Of a stretch of 64,000 nucleotides of DNA, positions 42,000-52,790 are shown piece after piece (within the stretch, counting starts at the first letter, position 1; each line of letters begins with the position of its first letter). The translations under genes were made by a program, and so were the position numbers. This DNA comes from Halichondria panicea (lineage: Eukaryota; Porifera; Demospongiae; Suberitida; Halichondriidae). Below the pieces are notes generated by a model. That model saw only the letters and a program-made list of their open reading frames with translations, did no database searches and had not been told where the DNA came from. Where the stretch lies: NCBI RefSeq assembly GCF_963675165.1, contig NC_087390.1:1963501-2027500 (forward strand), read 5' to 3'.

Positions 42000-42995
42000 A
42001 TGTACATCATCATGGATACATTCTCCATAGCATCGATGACAAGAGGCTACCATGTCTATCAGGGTACATGGAATGCGTTAGTAGGGGAAGTTTTGGAGTG
42101 CAAGAGAGAAAGCAGCAATAGCCATGATCCCTTCGCGGTGGCAGTCATGAGAAATAGCACTGGTGGAACTGCTGTTGTTGTAGGGCATGTACCGAGACGT
42201 TTATCTGCTCTCTGTTCTCTATTTCTAAGAAGAAGTGGCTCAACAATAACTTGTAGAATTACTGGAAGCAGAAGATATTCTACAGATCTTCCCCAAGGGG
42301 GCCTCGAAATACCCTCTATGCTCACTTTTTCTGGACAGCGGCAAAATATTAATAAGGTAAAAGCCCTCATTGCTGAGGTACAGGTAACTATTGGTAAGAA
42401 GGATGCAACAGGTGATATTGATGTGGATATGCCTGCAAAACGGCCAGCCCTATGCAGTGATGTTTGGACAAACCTCGAAAATATTACTTTGTATATGGAA
42501 GACAAACAGAAGATCCTTGGAAATGATCTATTAAATGACGATTATATTAACACAGCACAGAATTTGTTAAAGAGACAGTTCCCTTCACTGACCGGCCTTG
42601 AATCGACTTTAACAGTTGGACGCACTGTATACGATAATTGGGTATGCAACTATCTTCAATTTCTCCACTGCCGTGGTAATCACTGGATTACTGTCAGCAC
42701 GTTAGGATGTGCTAAAGGTGAAATTAACATTTTTGATTCAATATTCTCTTCACTCGATAAAGTTTCTGAAGATATTCTGAGCAACATTTTCAAAAACAAT
42801 AGCCTTTGTTTCAAGAACGCTGATGTTCACAAACAGAAAGGAGTCAAGGACTGTGGTCTTTTTGCCATAGCTTTTGCTACGCATCTTGCTAATGGTACTA
42901 GTCCCACCTGTGTTTCATTCGATCAAAGTAGTTTACGAACTCATCTTGTATCATGCATTAGCGAAAATGTTATCAATTTATTTCCTATGCTGTAA
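42000..42995 (+). CDS. HIRAN-domain plus Ulp1-like (C48) cysteine protease, transposon-borne
   Basis: 331 residues in one open exon; MDTFS at 42012 may be the true start. Residues about 10-115 form a HIRAN-like domain (GYHVYQGTW, GEVLECKRESSNSHDPFAVA, VVGHVPRRLSALC). Residues about 155-331 match Ulp1/SENP proteases. A catalytic His is at 228 (NHWIT), Asp at 246 (IFDS), Gln at 279 and Cys at 285 (VKDCG), all in the right order. HIRAN domains bind DNA ends in SNF2 and nuclease proteins; C48 proteases remove SUMO or similar modifiers. The frame is intact, although the partner transposase on the opposite strand is broken. The gene could desumoylate host factors during transposition; this is inference. 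Confidence 0.8.
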   Translation: MYIIMDTFSIASMTRGYHVYQGTWNALVGEVLECKRESSNSHDPFAVAVMRNSTGGTAVVVGHVPRRLSALCSLFLRRSGSTITCRITGSRRYSTDLPQGGLEIPSMLTFSGQRQNINKVKALIAEVQVTIGKKDATGDIDVDMPAKRPALCSDVWTNLENITLYMEDKQKILGNDLLNDDYINTAQNLLKRQFPSLTGLESTLTVGRTVYDNWVCNYLQFLHCRGNHWITVSTLGCAKGEINIFDSIFSSLDKVSEDILSNIFKNNSLCFKNADVHKQKGVKDCGLFAIAFATHLANGTSPTCVSFDQSSLRTHLVSCISENVINLFPML

Positions 42996-43045
42996 AATTG
43001 TTATACCATTCTATCGCAGAACATGATAATAAACATAAAAACATC

Positions 43046-44445
43046 CTAAAACTGTTTTAAAGAATTTACAATTCCAGAATTTCTAAATCCATTGATGATG
43101 ATTTCAGGATGAGATTCGAAGTAATTAAACATATCAATTGCCCACTGTGCTGTCAAGGGTTTCATCACACTTAACCTTAAATCAACAGGTTCCTCGGTTC
43201 CACTCTTAGTTGCTTGCAAACGATATCACCATACCACTCCTGAAATTTCTTCCTCAGAAAGTCCTTAGCAGGCTTATTAACGCTTAAATTAAGTGGTTGA
43301 AGCCTGTCAGTACAGTTAGCTGGAATGACCACATACAAAATACAATTTTCTTCTAACAATCTACGAACATTGTCAATCAAATGCCCCTTGAATACATCAA
43401 ACAATACCAGGGCAGGATGATCAGACGCAAGGTTCAATTTAGAACGTGTTTCAGTCACATAAGGAACTAATCTTTGTTATATAATCAATCATCGTATCAC
43501 CATTAGACCAGTGATTGGCTGTGCAAGTTATGTGCCAATTTTCAGGAAAAGAAATCTTCGAAAGACACCGGGTTGTGGTGCCTTGGTATATCAGCTGTAG
43601 TGGTAGAAACCTTCCAGATAAAGAGCATCCAAACACAGCGGTGCTTTGCCTTTTATCATCGATAGCAACAATTTCGACTCTTTTCGTTCCCCGCTTTTCC
43701 ATGGTCCATGAAGATGACGGAACAATTTTCATTGCAGTTTGATCCCAATTGATAATTAATGCATCTGGGATGTCTTCCATTTTTACTACACACTTCACAT
43801 CATTGCAAAAGTCGTCTTTCACCGTTTCAAAATCGCTGACTAGCACTTTTGATTTTGAATTTGCACGCCTCTTACTGAAACCCATTCTTCAAAGAATACT
43901 TTTTGCCCACTCTTTGCCAAGTATAATATCACCACCAAATTCATTCATCGATGATCTGTTGTGTTTTAAGAGCAGTCCTCTTCCAATTCCAATAATAACA
44001 CTTGTGCCAATGGGTGTACCACGTCTACGTAGACTTACAATAATGTCTTGCAGCTTCTTGTCCAGAGTGCTGCCCAGAAGAGGTGGCCTACCACGTTTCT
44101 TAGTTGCTAATGACTTGACAACCATTTTTTCTGGTCGAGCTTGTTCGATCAGCTTCTTAAGCTGCTTTTCATATAGATTTTTCCAATCCCGAACACTACT
44201 TTCCTTAAGATTTTTCTTGTTAAAAAATCTGACAGCTGCAGCAATCCCATTTTCACTGGCATGTCTTCCAATCACTAATTTGTCTTCCTCAGAATTTCTT
44301 GTGTATGGTCCACGTTTTTTTTTCTCTTGTGCTGCTTTCACTTGCTTGCTTACTTCAACAAGAGTTGAGGCTGGTAGATCTATAGACTTAGATGACAGAC
44401 CAAAAGGATTATCTGCAACAGCATGAAAGTGAACAGAGACATGTT
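43046..44445 (-). pseudogene. DDE-superfamily (DDE_1, pogo/jerky-like) transposase, broken
   Basis: An N-terminal DNA-binding region (basic, KKKRGPYTRNSEEDK, then SVRDWKNLYEK) is followed by the DDE core. INWDQTAMKIVPSSSWTM carries the first Asp, HPALVLFDVFKGH the second, and CTDRLQPLNLSVNK the third region. Breaks: an in-frame TGA at 43891-43889, a frameshift near 43470 and another near 43195; the C-terminus ends at 43046. The 5' end is cut by insertion C at 44446, whose inverted repeat is read through for 18 codons. The closest match in order is the pfam DDE_1 group that duplicates TA, which fits the TA-flanked ends. Confidence 0.85.
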
Positions 44446-45542
44446 TAGCCTCGATTCCAAGCCGCTGAGAAAGACGGCCTGGTATACACTGTTTACGCAT
44501 GCGCCAGAATTACCCAGAATCTGGGTAATCGTAAATTGCAGTATATTTATCAGTATTCTTATTCCGCATTAGTTTGTAAAACATTGATATCCGTTTCATT
44601 TATAATGATGTCATTGAAAAAAGAAATCTAGTCCAAGTTGTGTAATGGCTGCAACCTTCTCTTCTGCTCTCGCGTACGCGTTATCCTGTGTTGGAAAACC
44701 AGGTCTAGTCTTGAAAGACAAGCAGCTGGAGGCGTTGAAGTGTCTGTACGCTGGTGTTTATGTGGGTACCGTACCGACCGGCTATGGCAAGTCCCAGAGC
44801 AAGTCCATCTGCTTTCCAAACACTCCCTTTCTTGGATTGATGTGAAGCTTGACAGGACCAGTGCACCTCTCTCTGAAAGAAGTGTTGTGATAGTGATTTC
44901 TCCTCTTGTTTCTCTGAGTGAAGCCATCTTCAAAGTGTTGGTGTGTCTGTTCGACGTTCAGTGCCATTCTCTCTGGAAGGAAGTATTGTTGTGACATTTG
45001 CCGAAAATTGGTCACAGAGTAAGTACGTGGTATCTGATCCGAGAACTGTGTGGCCTGAATGTGTTTACAATCCGAGGGACTTGTGTGTATCCGATCCGAG
45101 TGACTTGTTGCTTGAGTGTGTATCCGGACTTGTTGCTTGAGTGTGTATTAATGGATAGTGCTTTCAATGGTAAATCTATTGTGTAAATCAATAAGTAGTC
45201 CTCACATTATGTTACGTCACAGCCACTGTACTTATCCACATTTATTTTTACCCACAGGTTTAACTAATTTCTTATGAGATTAACTTGTCGCCTGAGTGTG
45301 TATCCGATCCGAGCCTCAAGTTAATGAATAAATCTACAGAGCTGATATTTTACTTAGCTGTCTCTGTCTATAGTATATACAGAGAGGTAGCCTCTCCTTT
45401 TTCTTTTTTCTGTTCTTTATATAAGATAAAATACTGTTTTAACGTTCAATGAGATAAAATACGGTAAATAATAAATTAATTGTCCACCCACGCGCCAACA
45501 GTAAATACCAGGCCACTATTCAAGGGGCTGGAGTCGAGGCTA
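44446..45542. mobile_element. Element C: TAGCCTC...GAGGCTA transposon carrying a RecQ-like fragment
   Basis: The left end TAGCCTCGATTCCAAGCC and right end GGGGCTGGAGTCGAGGCTA are complementary. AGACATGTT is duplicated at 44437-44445 and 45543-45551. It splits the 5' end of the transposase pseudogene. Interior subterminal sequence (ACCCAGAATCTGGGTAATCG) recurs in element B. Size 1097 bp. Confidence 0.88.
44645..44935 (+). pseudogene. RecQ-like DEAD/H helicase fragment
   Basis: MAATFSSALAYALSCVGKPG, then LKDKQLEALKCLYAG and PTGYGKS (Walker A) match the start of a RecQ-type helicase. After a frameshift near 44810, WIDVKLDRTSAPLSE and VVIVISPLVSLSEA continue (motif Ia region). The Walker A segment is doubled (GYGKSQSKS). 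Motifs II-VI are absent, so only the first third remains. Confidence 0.7.
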
Positions 45543-45678
45543 AGACATGTTCTTCACATACGTACGTTGCATTGATACATGTACGTTGATATCATTAATT
45601 AAGCCGCGGCTTCTGTGCGTGTGCGCATGCACATACAAAACCTTCCATGGGTTTAATTTTCGTATTCTGACAGTACCC

Positions 45679-46280
45679 TAGCCTCGATTCCAGGCCGATT
45701 AAAATACGGCCTGGTACTTATTGCATGGTGATAGTGCGCATGCGTTAGTTTATTCACCAAAATCTGGGGAATTCCCTTTTTCTTTCTCTCATCTATTTTC
45801 TATCTTTGTACATCAGCTTAGCTCTCTATTGCGTTGTTCCAGAAGGCTTTCACACTAGTCTGAAGCCAGAAGAGGCTCTCATCTACCTCTATGACGGTTG
45901 TATGGTCAGAATGTCTTACCTTGGATCTGTACAGGCTATGGGAAGTGTATGGTGCCTCAAACTGCTACCATGCGAAGACAACCTGGCTACAGGACCATCC
46001 TAGACGTAGATGAGAGCCTCTTCTGCCTTAAAACTAGTGTTCAAGCCTTCTAGACCAACGCAATAGACGGCATAAGCCACAGCTTCACAGTACTCAGTCA
46101 TAGAAATAAAGTATTACGGAACATATTCTTAGTAAACGGACTAATTTTTCCGGTATAATTTACTAAGGTTTTACGTTCGTAGTACGATTACCCATATTCT
46201 GGGTAATTTGAAGCGCATGCGCACTATCACCCCTGCAATAGGTACCAGGCCGTATTTTAATCGGCCTTGAATCGAGGCTA
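45679..46280. mobile_element. Element B: TAGCCTC...GAGGCTA foldback in right arm of the 4.5-kb element
   Basis: The ends are TAGCCTCGATTCCAGGCCG and CGGCCTTGAATCGAGGCTA, flanked by ACAGTACCC at 45670-45678 and 46281-46289. Nearly the whole 602 bp pairs with itself (for example TTCCAGAAGGCTTTCACACT against GTGTTCAAGCCTTCT). It interrupts the GTTTAATTTTCG...CGAAATTAAAACC arm of the larger element. Confidence 0.9.
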
Positions 46281-46879
46281 ACAGTACCCACGAAAAACGC
46301 GAAATTAAAACCCCACGAAATTTTCTACCCGTACGGTACCCTGGTTAATATATATATATAGATTCTTTTTCTATCCGCTTTTCAGAGATAGATTTCCAAG
46401 TATACTAAAGAGACTCTGGTATTGCTTCCTTCCTTTCTCTGGTTTTGAGTATTGTATTCATTATAGTGCAATCATTGGAGGCTCTTCACAAAAAGGAGGT
46501 AATCACCATTATTTCCTTGATGAGAAAGGATTGCTGGGAAATATTTTTTTTGTGCAATGCTGAAGTTACATTAGTTTGTGCTCAGGCCCCGTACAACATG
46601 CGGAGATTATTTGCTGCTTGTATGGGTTTACTTTTTTTGGCCTCTGCATATGCTGGTGAATATATAAGTGGTGTAATTCACCACAAAAATAATACTATGG
46701 TACTGATCTTGTTTGGAATCAAGGCCGCTATGAGTCTGCTTGGATTCATCTTGTACTGCCTCCTGGCTCGCTGGTATAAGAGGAGAGTTAGAGACGAGGA
46801 CTACAATGCATACAGAGTGGTGGAGGAGGTCTATGATCGATATCTAACACCTCGTAACCTAGATGAGAAGATGACTTGA

Positions 46880-48330
46880 TTATGGAGACAAAGAAAATGT
46901 ATATTCTGTAATCGTTATTAATTCATAGATTTATATAATTATTATTGGTACTAAAATTCAATGCCAACAAGTGAAACTGAAAGTTAACAGTTACTAACTC
47001 ATAATGCTGTGTAGCACTGCATGTAGAGTGTATTTCAGAGTCATTATAGTATGGTTATAGAGGTTTGTTGTGTAGTGTTTGTATTCCTTACTGAGAACTT
47101 TTCAATACATTTCACTTGTCTATCTTAACTTCTTTACAAAATTAAGGCACAGATGTTGTTCTTACGTACACTGATTCTAATATTAAAATTAATCATCAAC
47201 ATTTTTTCATTGTTTACATGAGAGTATCTTCACTTTATTAAATACATGTTGTCCTAATGCTATACTGAGGCAGTCTCCTATCCTAGTATCACTTGTTCTG
47301 TTAGGATAGCAATATATACCGCATAGACTACAAACCACTACTAGTCTACTGAGAAAGGGATCGAGCCTACCTTGCATGGACACTGCTTGTAAGTGCTACT
47401 GCTATTGCTAGCCTTAACTTAATCGAGACACTTTTTACAGACTATCCTGATTGGCTATAGTCACAATATATAACACTGGCATTTTTTCTGCCAATAATAA
47501 TATTATGTCTCGGATATACTATCTAGTAGCCAATTACAAGCTACACAATAGCAAGGGTTGTTATCACAATATTTCTTGTAACAATTGTTTTGAATGAAGT
47601 CGTACTCTGTATAATACTTTGTGTGTTTTTGGTGGCACTGACATGTTTTATCTGCACACTACAGCTTGCTTCGGATCAGATCGATGCTTCATCAGCTACA
47701 CACCACACAAAACTGACTTCATACGTATGGGAGCCAAGATTTCCTACTTGCCTTTTTATTATTCAACTCTCCGATGACAGTTTACATTGTACAACAATAT
47801 TACATTTGCAAGCCCTATTCATTACTTTACTTCAGAGGTAAACCCCAAATTAAACTTTGAGCCAGGGCTACAATCTACATTGAGGTCTACTGGGGCACTT
47901 AACTATAATTATGCATTGTTTACATACACAGGCCTGCCATTTTAACAGGATTGACTTGTATAATAATTATGTCTACTGACAATTTTGTGTTTGTGAATTT
48001 ATTGCTTGCAGAATGTGTTCTAATAATACGCTGTTTCCCGTCTTGCTCGCTATGACCTTGGCTTTTTTCAGAGCTCTTCTTGCCTCTTCTACTCTACCTG
48101 CAGAGAAATCAGTGTACTGAATGCACAGATTAAATCAGTATAGGCAATCCGAGGAGGACACAATTAACCTTAGGCGCTATAGGCACTAATTATGACTTTT
48201 TTTAAATTCTTTGAACGTTTCATCTTTCTTTCTTTATAACTCCACAAATCCTTTAGCTTTGCCCACATGCATAGGAGCGTGTGATTAGAAAAGATGAAAC
48301 AATGTCATAATTAAGAATTCAGGCCTATAG
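46880..48330 (+). repeat. Duplicated transporter 3' flank
   Basis: 46880-47110 matches 38448-38695, and 47735-48320 matches 38700-39440, with only small differences. The copy lacks the 140-bp and 123-bp palindromic elements. Between the two parts lies relic C (47160-47710). Confidence 0.85.
47220..47705 (+). pseudogene. Decayed 5' transporter copy C
   Basis: It matches upstream sequence and codons 1-150 of the intact transporter (GACTATCCTGATTGGCTA, CTGGCATTTTTTCTGCCAAT, TGTGTGTTTTTGGTGGCA, CTACAGCTTGCTT), with many indels and stops. It sits inside the duplicated 3' flank of copy B. Confidence 0.8.
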
Positions 48331-48354
48331 CTTTATCTGATATTGTCATCAGTC

Positions 48355-48470
48355 ATTGGGCACTACAGTAGACTCTCGCCAATTCGGCTCTCTGAATTAT
48401 GGTCACCTCGATATACCGGTCGTTTCGTTTGGTATGGATTGCTAGCTTGATCATTACTTCCCCAAACTCG
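48355..48470. other. Possible solo transposon terminus
   Basis: ACTACAGTAGACTCTCGCCA...CGGCTCTCTGAATTATGG resembles the CAGTAGACTCTCG-type ends of pogo/Tigger-like DNA transposons. No second end was found within the window. Low certainty. Confidence 0.3.
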
Positions 48471-48603
48471 CCCTGAAATGCGGCCACTCGCTATTTTGCC
48501 TACTGTGGTCAGTTCTGTATGCCTGCCCCATGCAAACTACATTTTAAATGTGTTTCTTGCGATCGGATATACGTTTGGGTGTCTATTATAAAGAGGTTAG
48601 AGC

Positions 48604-51600
48604 TCAGTAATTTCGAAGTCGATTCACAATTTCACAGCTTAAGTACAAACCACCCCCACCTTGACTAATAAGGACAGTTCCCAGCGTGTAATAGTACAGC
48701 TCTAAGTCTTCTAACATTGCTTCGTCTTTGAGTGCCTCCAGGAGGGAAATGCTTTTTCTCAGATAAATCTCTGTTTTCGGGTCAGTAGTGTCTGTACAGT
48801 GAGTGTGTTCGTGCATGGGATAATTTAAATCAACCTTATAATTTAGCAGACTATTAAAATACAAACAATTAATAGACTAGTGATGTCATTACAAACAAAA
48901 CAGACCTATACTTTTACCTTTCATTAATTGTCAGCATAAAATTAATTACTGACTATACAACACTATCTTCACACCACAAATTAATTTAAATACGCACGTG
49001 TACAAATCCACGAGTGCTCCTCACCTTTCATTGCTAGCACCATAGCGAGGTTGTAGCTGGTCACTGCCATGTTCTGAGCTGCTTGAGATCCACTCAGAGT
49101 CTCCATGATGTGCAGGCTCTCCTGGAGCAGCTGCTCTGCTTGTGCGGGTTGTCCGAGGCTGAGAAAGGCAGCTGCCTCATCGGTAAGCAAAGTGGCATAC
49201 TGAAAATGAGAGTAGAACATTTTCAATAATGTGAATATTACAGGCTCTAAGATTGAGGTAACAAAGTTACTCTAGACTTATGGACTTAAAACCTCACTTT
49301 CAGTAAACAATTACTCTGACACAGATTATTACCATGCATGCACTTGTTCTAGAAATCAGTTATAGGCACTCAAAGGAATGCAATGAACGACACACATACC
49401 TGTAAGCTATTCTTCTTGAACAGCTCTGCAGCAATCTTCTTGGCCTCTCCATAAGCTAAGAGAGAATCTTGAGACTTTCCAATCATCATGAGATACTTGC
49501 CTTGGCTCTCATAGCATATACCCAGCAGAGCAAGGCTGAAAGAAACAACGACATTTTAAAACATTCCAGAGAGAGAGAGAGTGATTTATCGAGCTGCTAC
49601 CCTCAACAAAAGTACGGAGCATCAGACTTGTAATCCAAAGTTTAAGGGTTTTACTTTAAGATATTAATTGTCAACCGTCGGACTAGTAGAGATCAGTATA
49701 TCAAGAGTTTATAATAATTATATGAGAGAGAGAGAGAGAGAGTATCGAACGAAGCAATAACTGGCCAATTAGAGCGCCTGGAGTCGCCACTTGCCTCAAG
49801 GCCAGCAATAATGTTATTGCTAAATTGTTATTATTGATCACACGTTTTCAGACAGGAAGTCACTGATGCAAGGAATGCAAGCGTTCATATATCGATCGAT
49901 TGGTACACGTGCACACAGCGTATTTTTCATTAAATGCAAATGATGCAACACGTTTTAACAACGAATATGTTTTTTCTCTCTTATTATGACCGGACTTGGT
50001 AATAATAGCTTCAATGGCTCAATCCACTTACTGATCTTTTGTTCTGTTCTCGTCCAAGCATTTCTTTGCACTCTCTACACACCACTGAAAGCCGATGTCC
50101 GCTTCTTTGTATCTGAGAAATAATTCAGTAAGAGATGACTACTTATAAAGTGTCTAGATACATACCTTGTTTGATTTGCGTAAATCTTTGAGAGCTTTAG
50201 CGATATCTCTATCATTGCCTCCTGCTCCTATAGGGAGAGCAATGCAGTGGTGAATACGAATAAGAGCTCCAATGAAATTGAAACCCAATACACACATGTA
50301 GTGGCTATACGTACATCCGTTCCATTTTCTGATCCAGTTGCTGTGACGATGAGTCGTAGAGTCTCCTTGAAAGTGGCTTCTGCCTGAGGGGGATTGAGAT
50401 TGTTTCTTTATAATTATGTAATGCTAAAATTGAATATCACCTGTCTATACTTCTTTTGCTCCAAGTACAGATTAGCCAACTGCAGTACAATAAAAGAACT
50501 ACATAATTATTGTAGAACACACCAACTTTTTTCTGGACATGTTATTTTTCTTGTTAAAGGTAAAGCAGGGTTTATTTCAGGATATTTCCCGAAAGAGGCA
50601 AAATGCTTAAAACCTAAGGGGGCACCATTTTTTAAATGAACGTAATACGCTGATCCAATGTCATGATTTTCTGAAAGTACTTTTCAAAATAATGATGTGT
50701 TTAAATCATTTTGTCGGGGCCATCACTTGCCACTATTGAATGCAGACCTCCACCGCAAAAGAAGAACGACAACTGATTTTATTTATTTGATTCCTCTACA
50801 ACATGATTGTGTACTGGTCTTGGAATTGGCAAATACCTCAAATATGAACTTTGACACCATTGGAACTAAGCTTTCAGAACATATGATATTGGATACATGG
50901 AAATCAAGTTATGGTAGCTGAAAAGTCCCTAAAACCATTTGTTAAACAGGGGGGGGGTTGTAGTTTACCTTTTAACGGTCATATAATTTGAGTGCCGTTG
51001 ATCCAATGTCAAAACCAGCTAAGAGCAAATTTTAGGGGGGAGGGCAATGTTAATACCATGCATGAAGTTAAATCCAGGAGGGGGCAAACCAAATCCAAGG
51101 GAAAGAAAAGCCCCTGAAATTAACGCTGTAAATAAATTATTATCTGAAATCTGAGTGTGATAGCGGCTAAATATCACCTTATCCATGGTAACGGCCTTGG
51201 CCTCAAGGTAGGTCTGATTCTGGGCATGCTCAGTAGAGCTGAGCAAGTGCAGGGCGCTGTGATAGCATTGGTCGGCTGTAGAGTAGTCACCATTGGAGTG
51301 AGCTTTTTGTGCTTTGAGAAGCTCACGTTTCACTGACTGAGGAACTTTCCCTTCCTCGTCTTTCTCGTCATGGAAACCAAAAAGGCCGAGAAAACCTGAA
51401 TCGAAACGGTACAGGTGAAAACAAAGAGATGCTTATAGATCAGGCTCGGAACTATCATTAACTATGATTAGTTTGTAATAATTTAAGCCGGCCGATAATA
51501 ATTATGGCAGAAGCAGAGCATATTTAATTCGGGGAAATAGATCTATCGAGTCTTTATTTCATACCTCCAAGCAAAAGACCCAGTCTGGAGTTAGTGTCGC

Positions 51601-51784
51601 TCTGATACCGAGAGCGATGACCACATAAGTTGATCTTGTATTTTGCAGTTGAGAAGTTAACAATCGAGCAGCTAGATCTACCTCTCAATGCTGCAGTCCT
51701 TCCACAGTGAACCTGATGGTTGTGTACTATTTGTCTCCACACAGAAGGGATCCTGACTACTCTGGTCAAAGCTCTAGGAAGCAT
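48604..51784 (-). CDS. TTC19: TTC19-like mitochondrial tetratricopeptide-repeat protein
   Basis: Nine exons (51784-51565, 51395-51178, 50479-50441, 50383-50315, 50227-50166, 50112-50032, 49535-49400, 49199-49025, 48791-48604), all in phase, give 395 residues; human TTC19 is of similar size. The N-terminal 75 residues are basic, Ser-rich and free of acidic residues until late, as in a mitochondrial presequence. TPR helices follow: LLKAQKAHSNGDYSTADQCY, LANLYLEQKKYRQ AEATFKETL, EISLKLSKIYANQTRYKEAD and ALLGICYESQGKYLM. TTC19 sits in the inner membrane and helps mature and clear the Rieske subunit in complex III. TPR order and presequence support the call, though another TPR protein is possible. 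The last exon's C-terminus (GGGGLYLSCEI...) is weakly conserved. Confidence 0.72.
50525..51030. other. Unassigned intronic stretch in TTC19-like gene
   Basis: The intron 50480-51177 is longer than its neighbours and holds two short plus-strand frames (50394-50639, 50697-50921) with no recognisable motif, plus a G9 tract at 50950. Possibly an old insertion; nothing firm. Confidence 0.3.
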
Positions 51785-52790
51785 TATTTTTTCCTCTCTG
51801 GACTGACAAAACGGTAAGGAGCGCTGTTGGCATTAAGTACATTTTCACCATTATTTTAATCTAGATGATCTAGATCTAGCTACCATGACAATGTGGCCAC
51901 AAATTAGTTGGGCGGAGCCCGACCGTCCCTCAACTAGCCACAAATCTGAGAGGGTGCATAATAATTGTAAGTACACAATGTACATGTATGAAGTTTTGAG
52001 TATTGCATGCTAGAGTAAAATTAATTGCTCAGAAATTGTTTTCAAGGAGTCGTATTAAAAGTGCTAGAACATTTCTGGGCAGTGCAGTGCTGTTATGCAG
52101 CTATTTCGCGTTGGCCCGCACTTTGAGCCGCTGATCTTATTTCATGCAATGCCATAATGGCATTACTATTTCTACCATAATTCAAAATAAATCTATGTGT
52201 GCCAGATTAAAATATATGTTTAATTCCTACTAATCTCTAAACCTAAATTTACCGGCGGCCGGAGTGGATATTAATGCATGGGGCTCTATAGTTATTGTGA
52301 TAGATCTACTCACCAGGTCAATGTGTTATTCTATACTTCATATAAAAGTAAAAGTAGGAAGATCTACTAATACAACTTTCACATAGGATGTTAGTGGCCA
52401 GGGAATGTACCATCACATGCACGCCTACTTTACTGGAGTATAACCACAATAGCCCATTATTCTCTAGCACTGCTACTGCCTCTAGATCTATTGGCCTAGC
52501 TATATATAGTCAGTTTTGTGAGGTGTAGCTGCATGATCTGCAAGTAATAATTTCATTCCTATATACTAGTCTAGACCTACTTTTTGCAAGCTGCAAGGTA
52601 TGTGCATTTGTAGCTTTTATATGTGAGCTATGTAGCAGAGTCTTTGTGTACAGTAAATAGTCATAAACCAGGTGTATTTAGAGCATTTCCACTTTTTAAT
52701 TTCCCTAGACAGAGGTTGTTGGACCATAAGAAACTCTACTTTCAAGTTGCCAAGCAGATCAAGGTTTCTACCCGGAACCGTCTCAGTGCC
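51785..52790. promoter_or_regulatory. Divergent intergenic region of TTC19-like gene and chitin synthase 2
   Basis: About 1 kb, AT-rich, without an element I can name. The chitin synthase frame is open upstream to 52623, so the real first exon may extend to the left of 52791. Confidence 0.4.

Larger units (their letters stand above)
41839..46338. mobile_element. 4.5-kb TA-flanked DNA transposon with protease and transposase genes
   Basis: Terminal inverted repeats TACCGTACGGGTAGAAAATTT (41839) and AAATTTTCTACCCGTACGGTA (46338) enclose three things: a HIRAN-Ulp1 gene (+), a DDE transposase pseudogene (-) and two younger nested insertions. Outside, the flanks join as transporter sequence: the intact gene reads TGATCTGTACCCTGG where this copy has TGATCAGTA[element]CCCTGG. 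That identifies TA as the target. The ends resemble the short TACCGTATAG MITEs, so it may be their larger relative. It is now inactive because the transposase is broken. Confidence 0.85.
40984..46879 (+). pseudogene. Transporter copy B, split by transposons
   Basis: The 40984-41055 part matches the intact gene around 37830-37895 (CACATCTAACATGCTTTTCTC...TACAGTAATTATT). It continues at 41803-41830, then resumes at 46338 (CCCTGGTTAAT...TCTTTTTCTATCCGC) and runs to the same C-terminal RNLDEKMT at 46879. Element A (41065-41802) and the 4.5-kb element (41839-46338) cause the interruptions. The 3' portion also has small indels, so the gene is dead. Confidence 0.9.

Noticed and set aside
45806-46003. 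65-aa ORF within element B
   Set aside because: It lies in the foldback arm and is explained by the inverted repeat; no domain.
50394-50921. Two plus-strand ORFs in a TTC19-like intron
   Set aside because: No start context, motif or splice support; probably chance frames in an intron.
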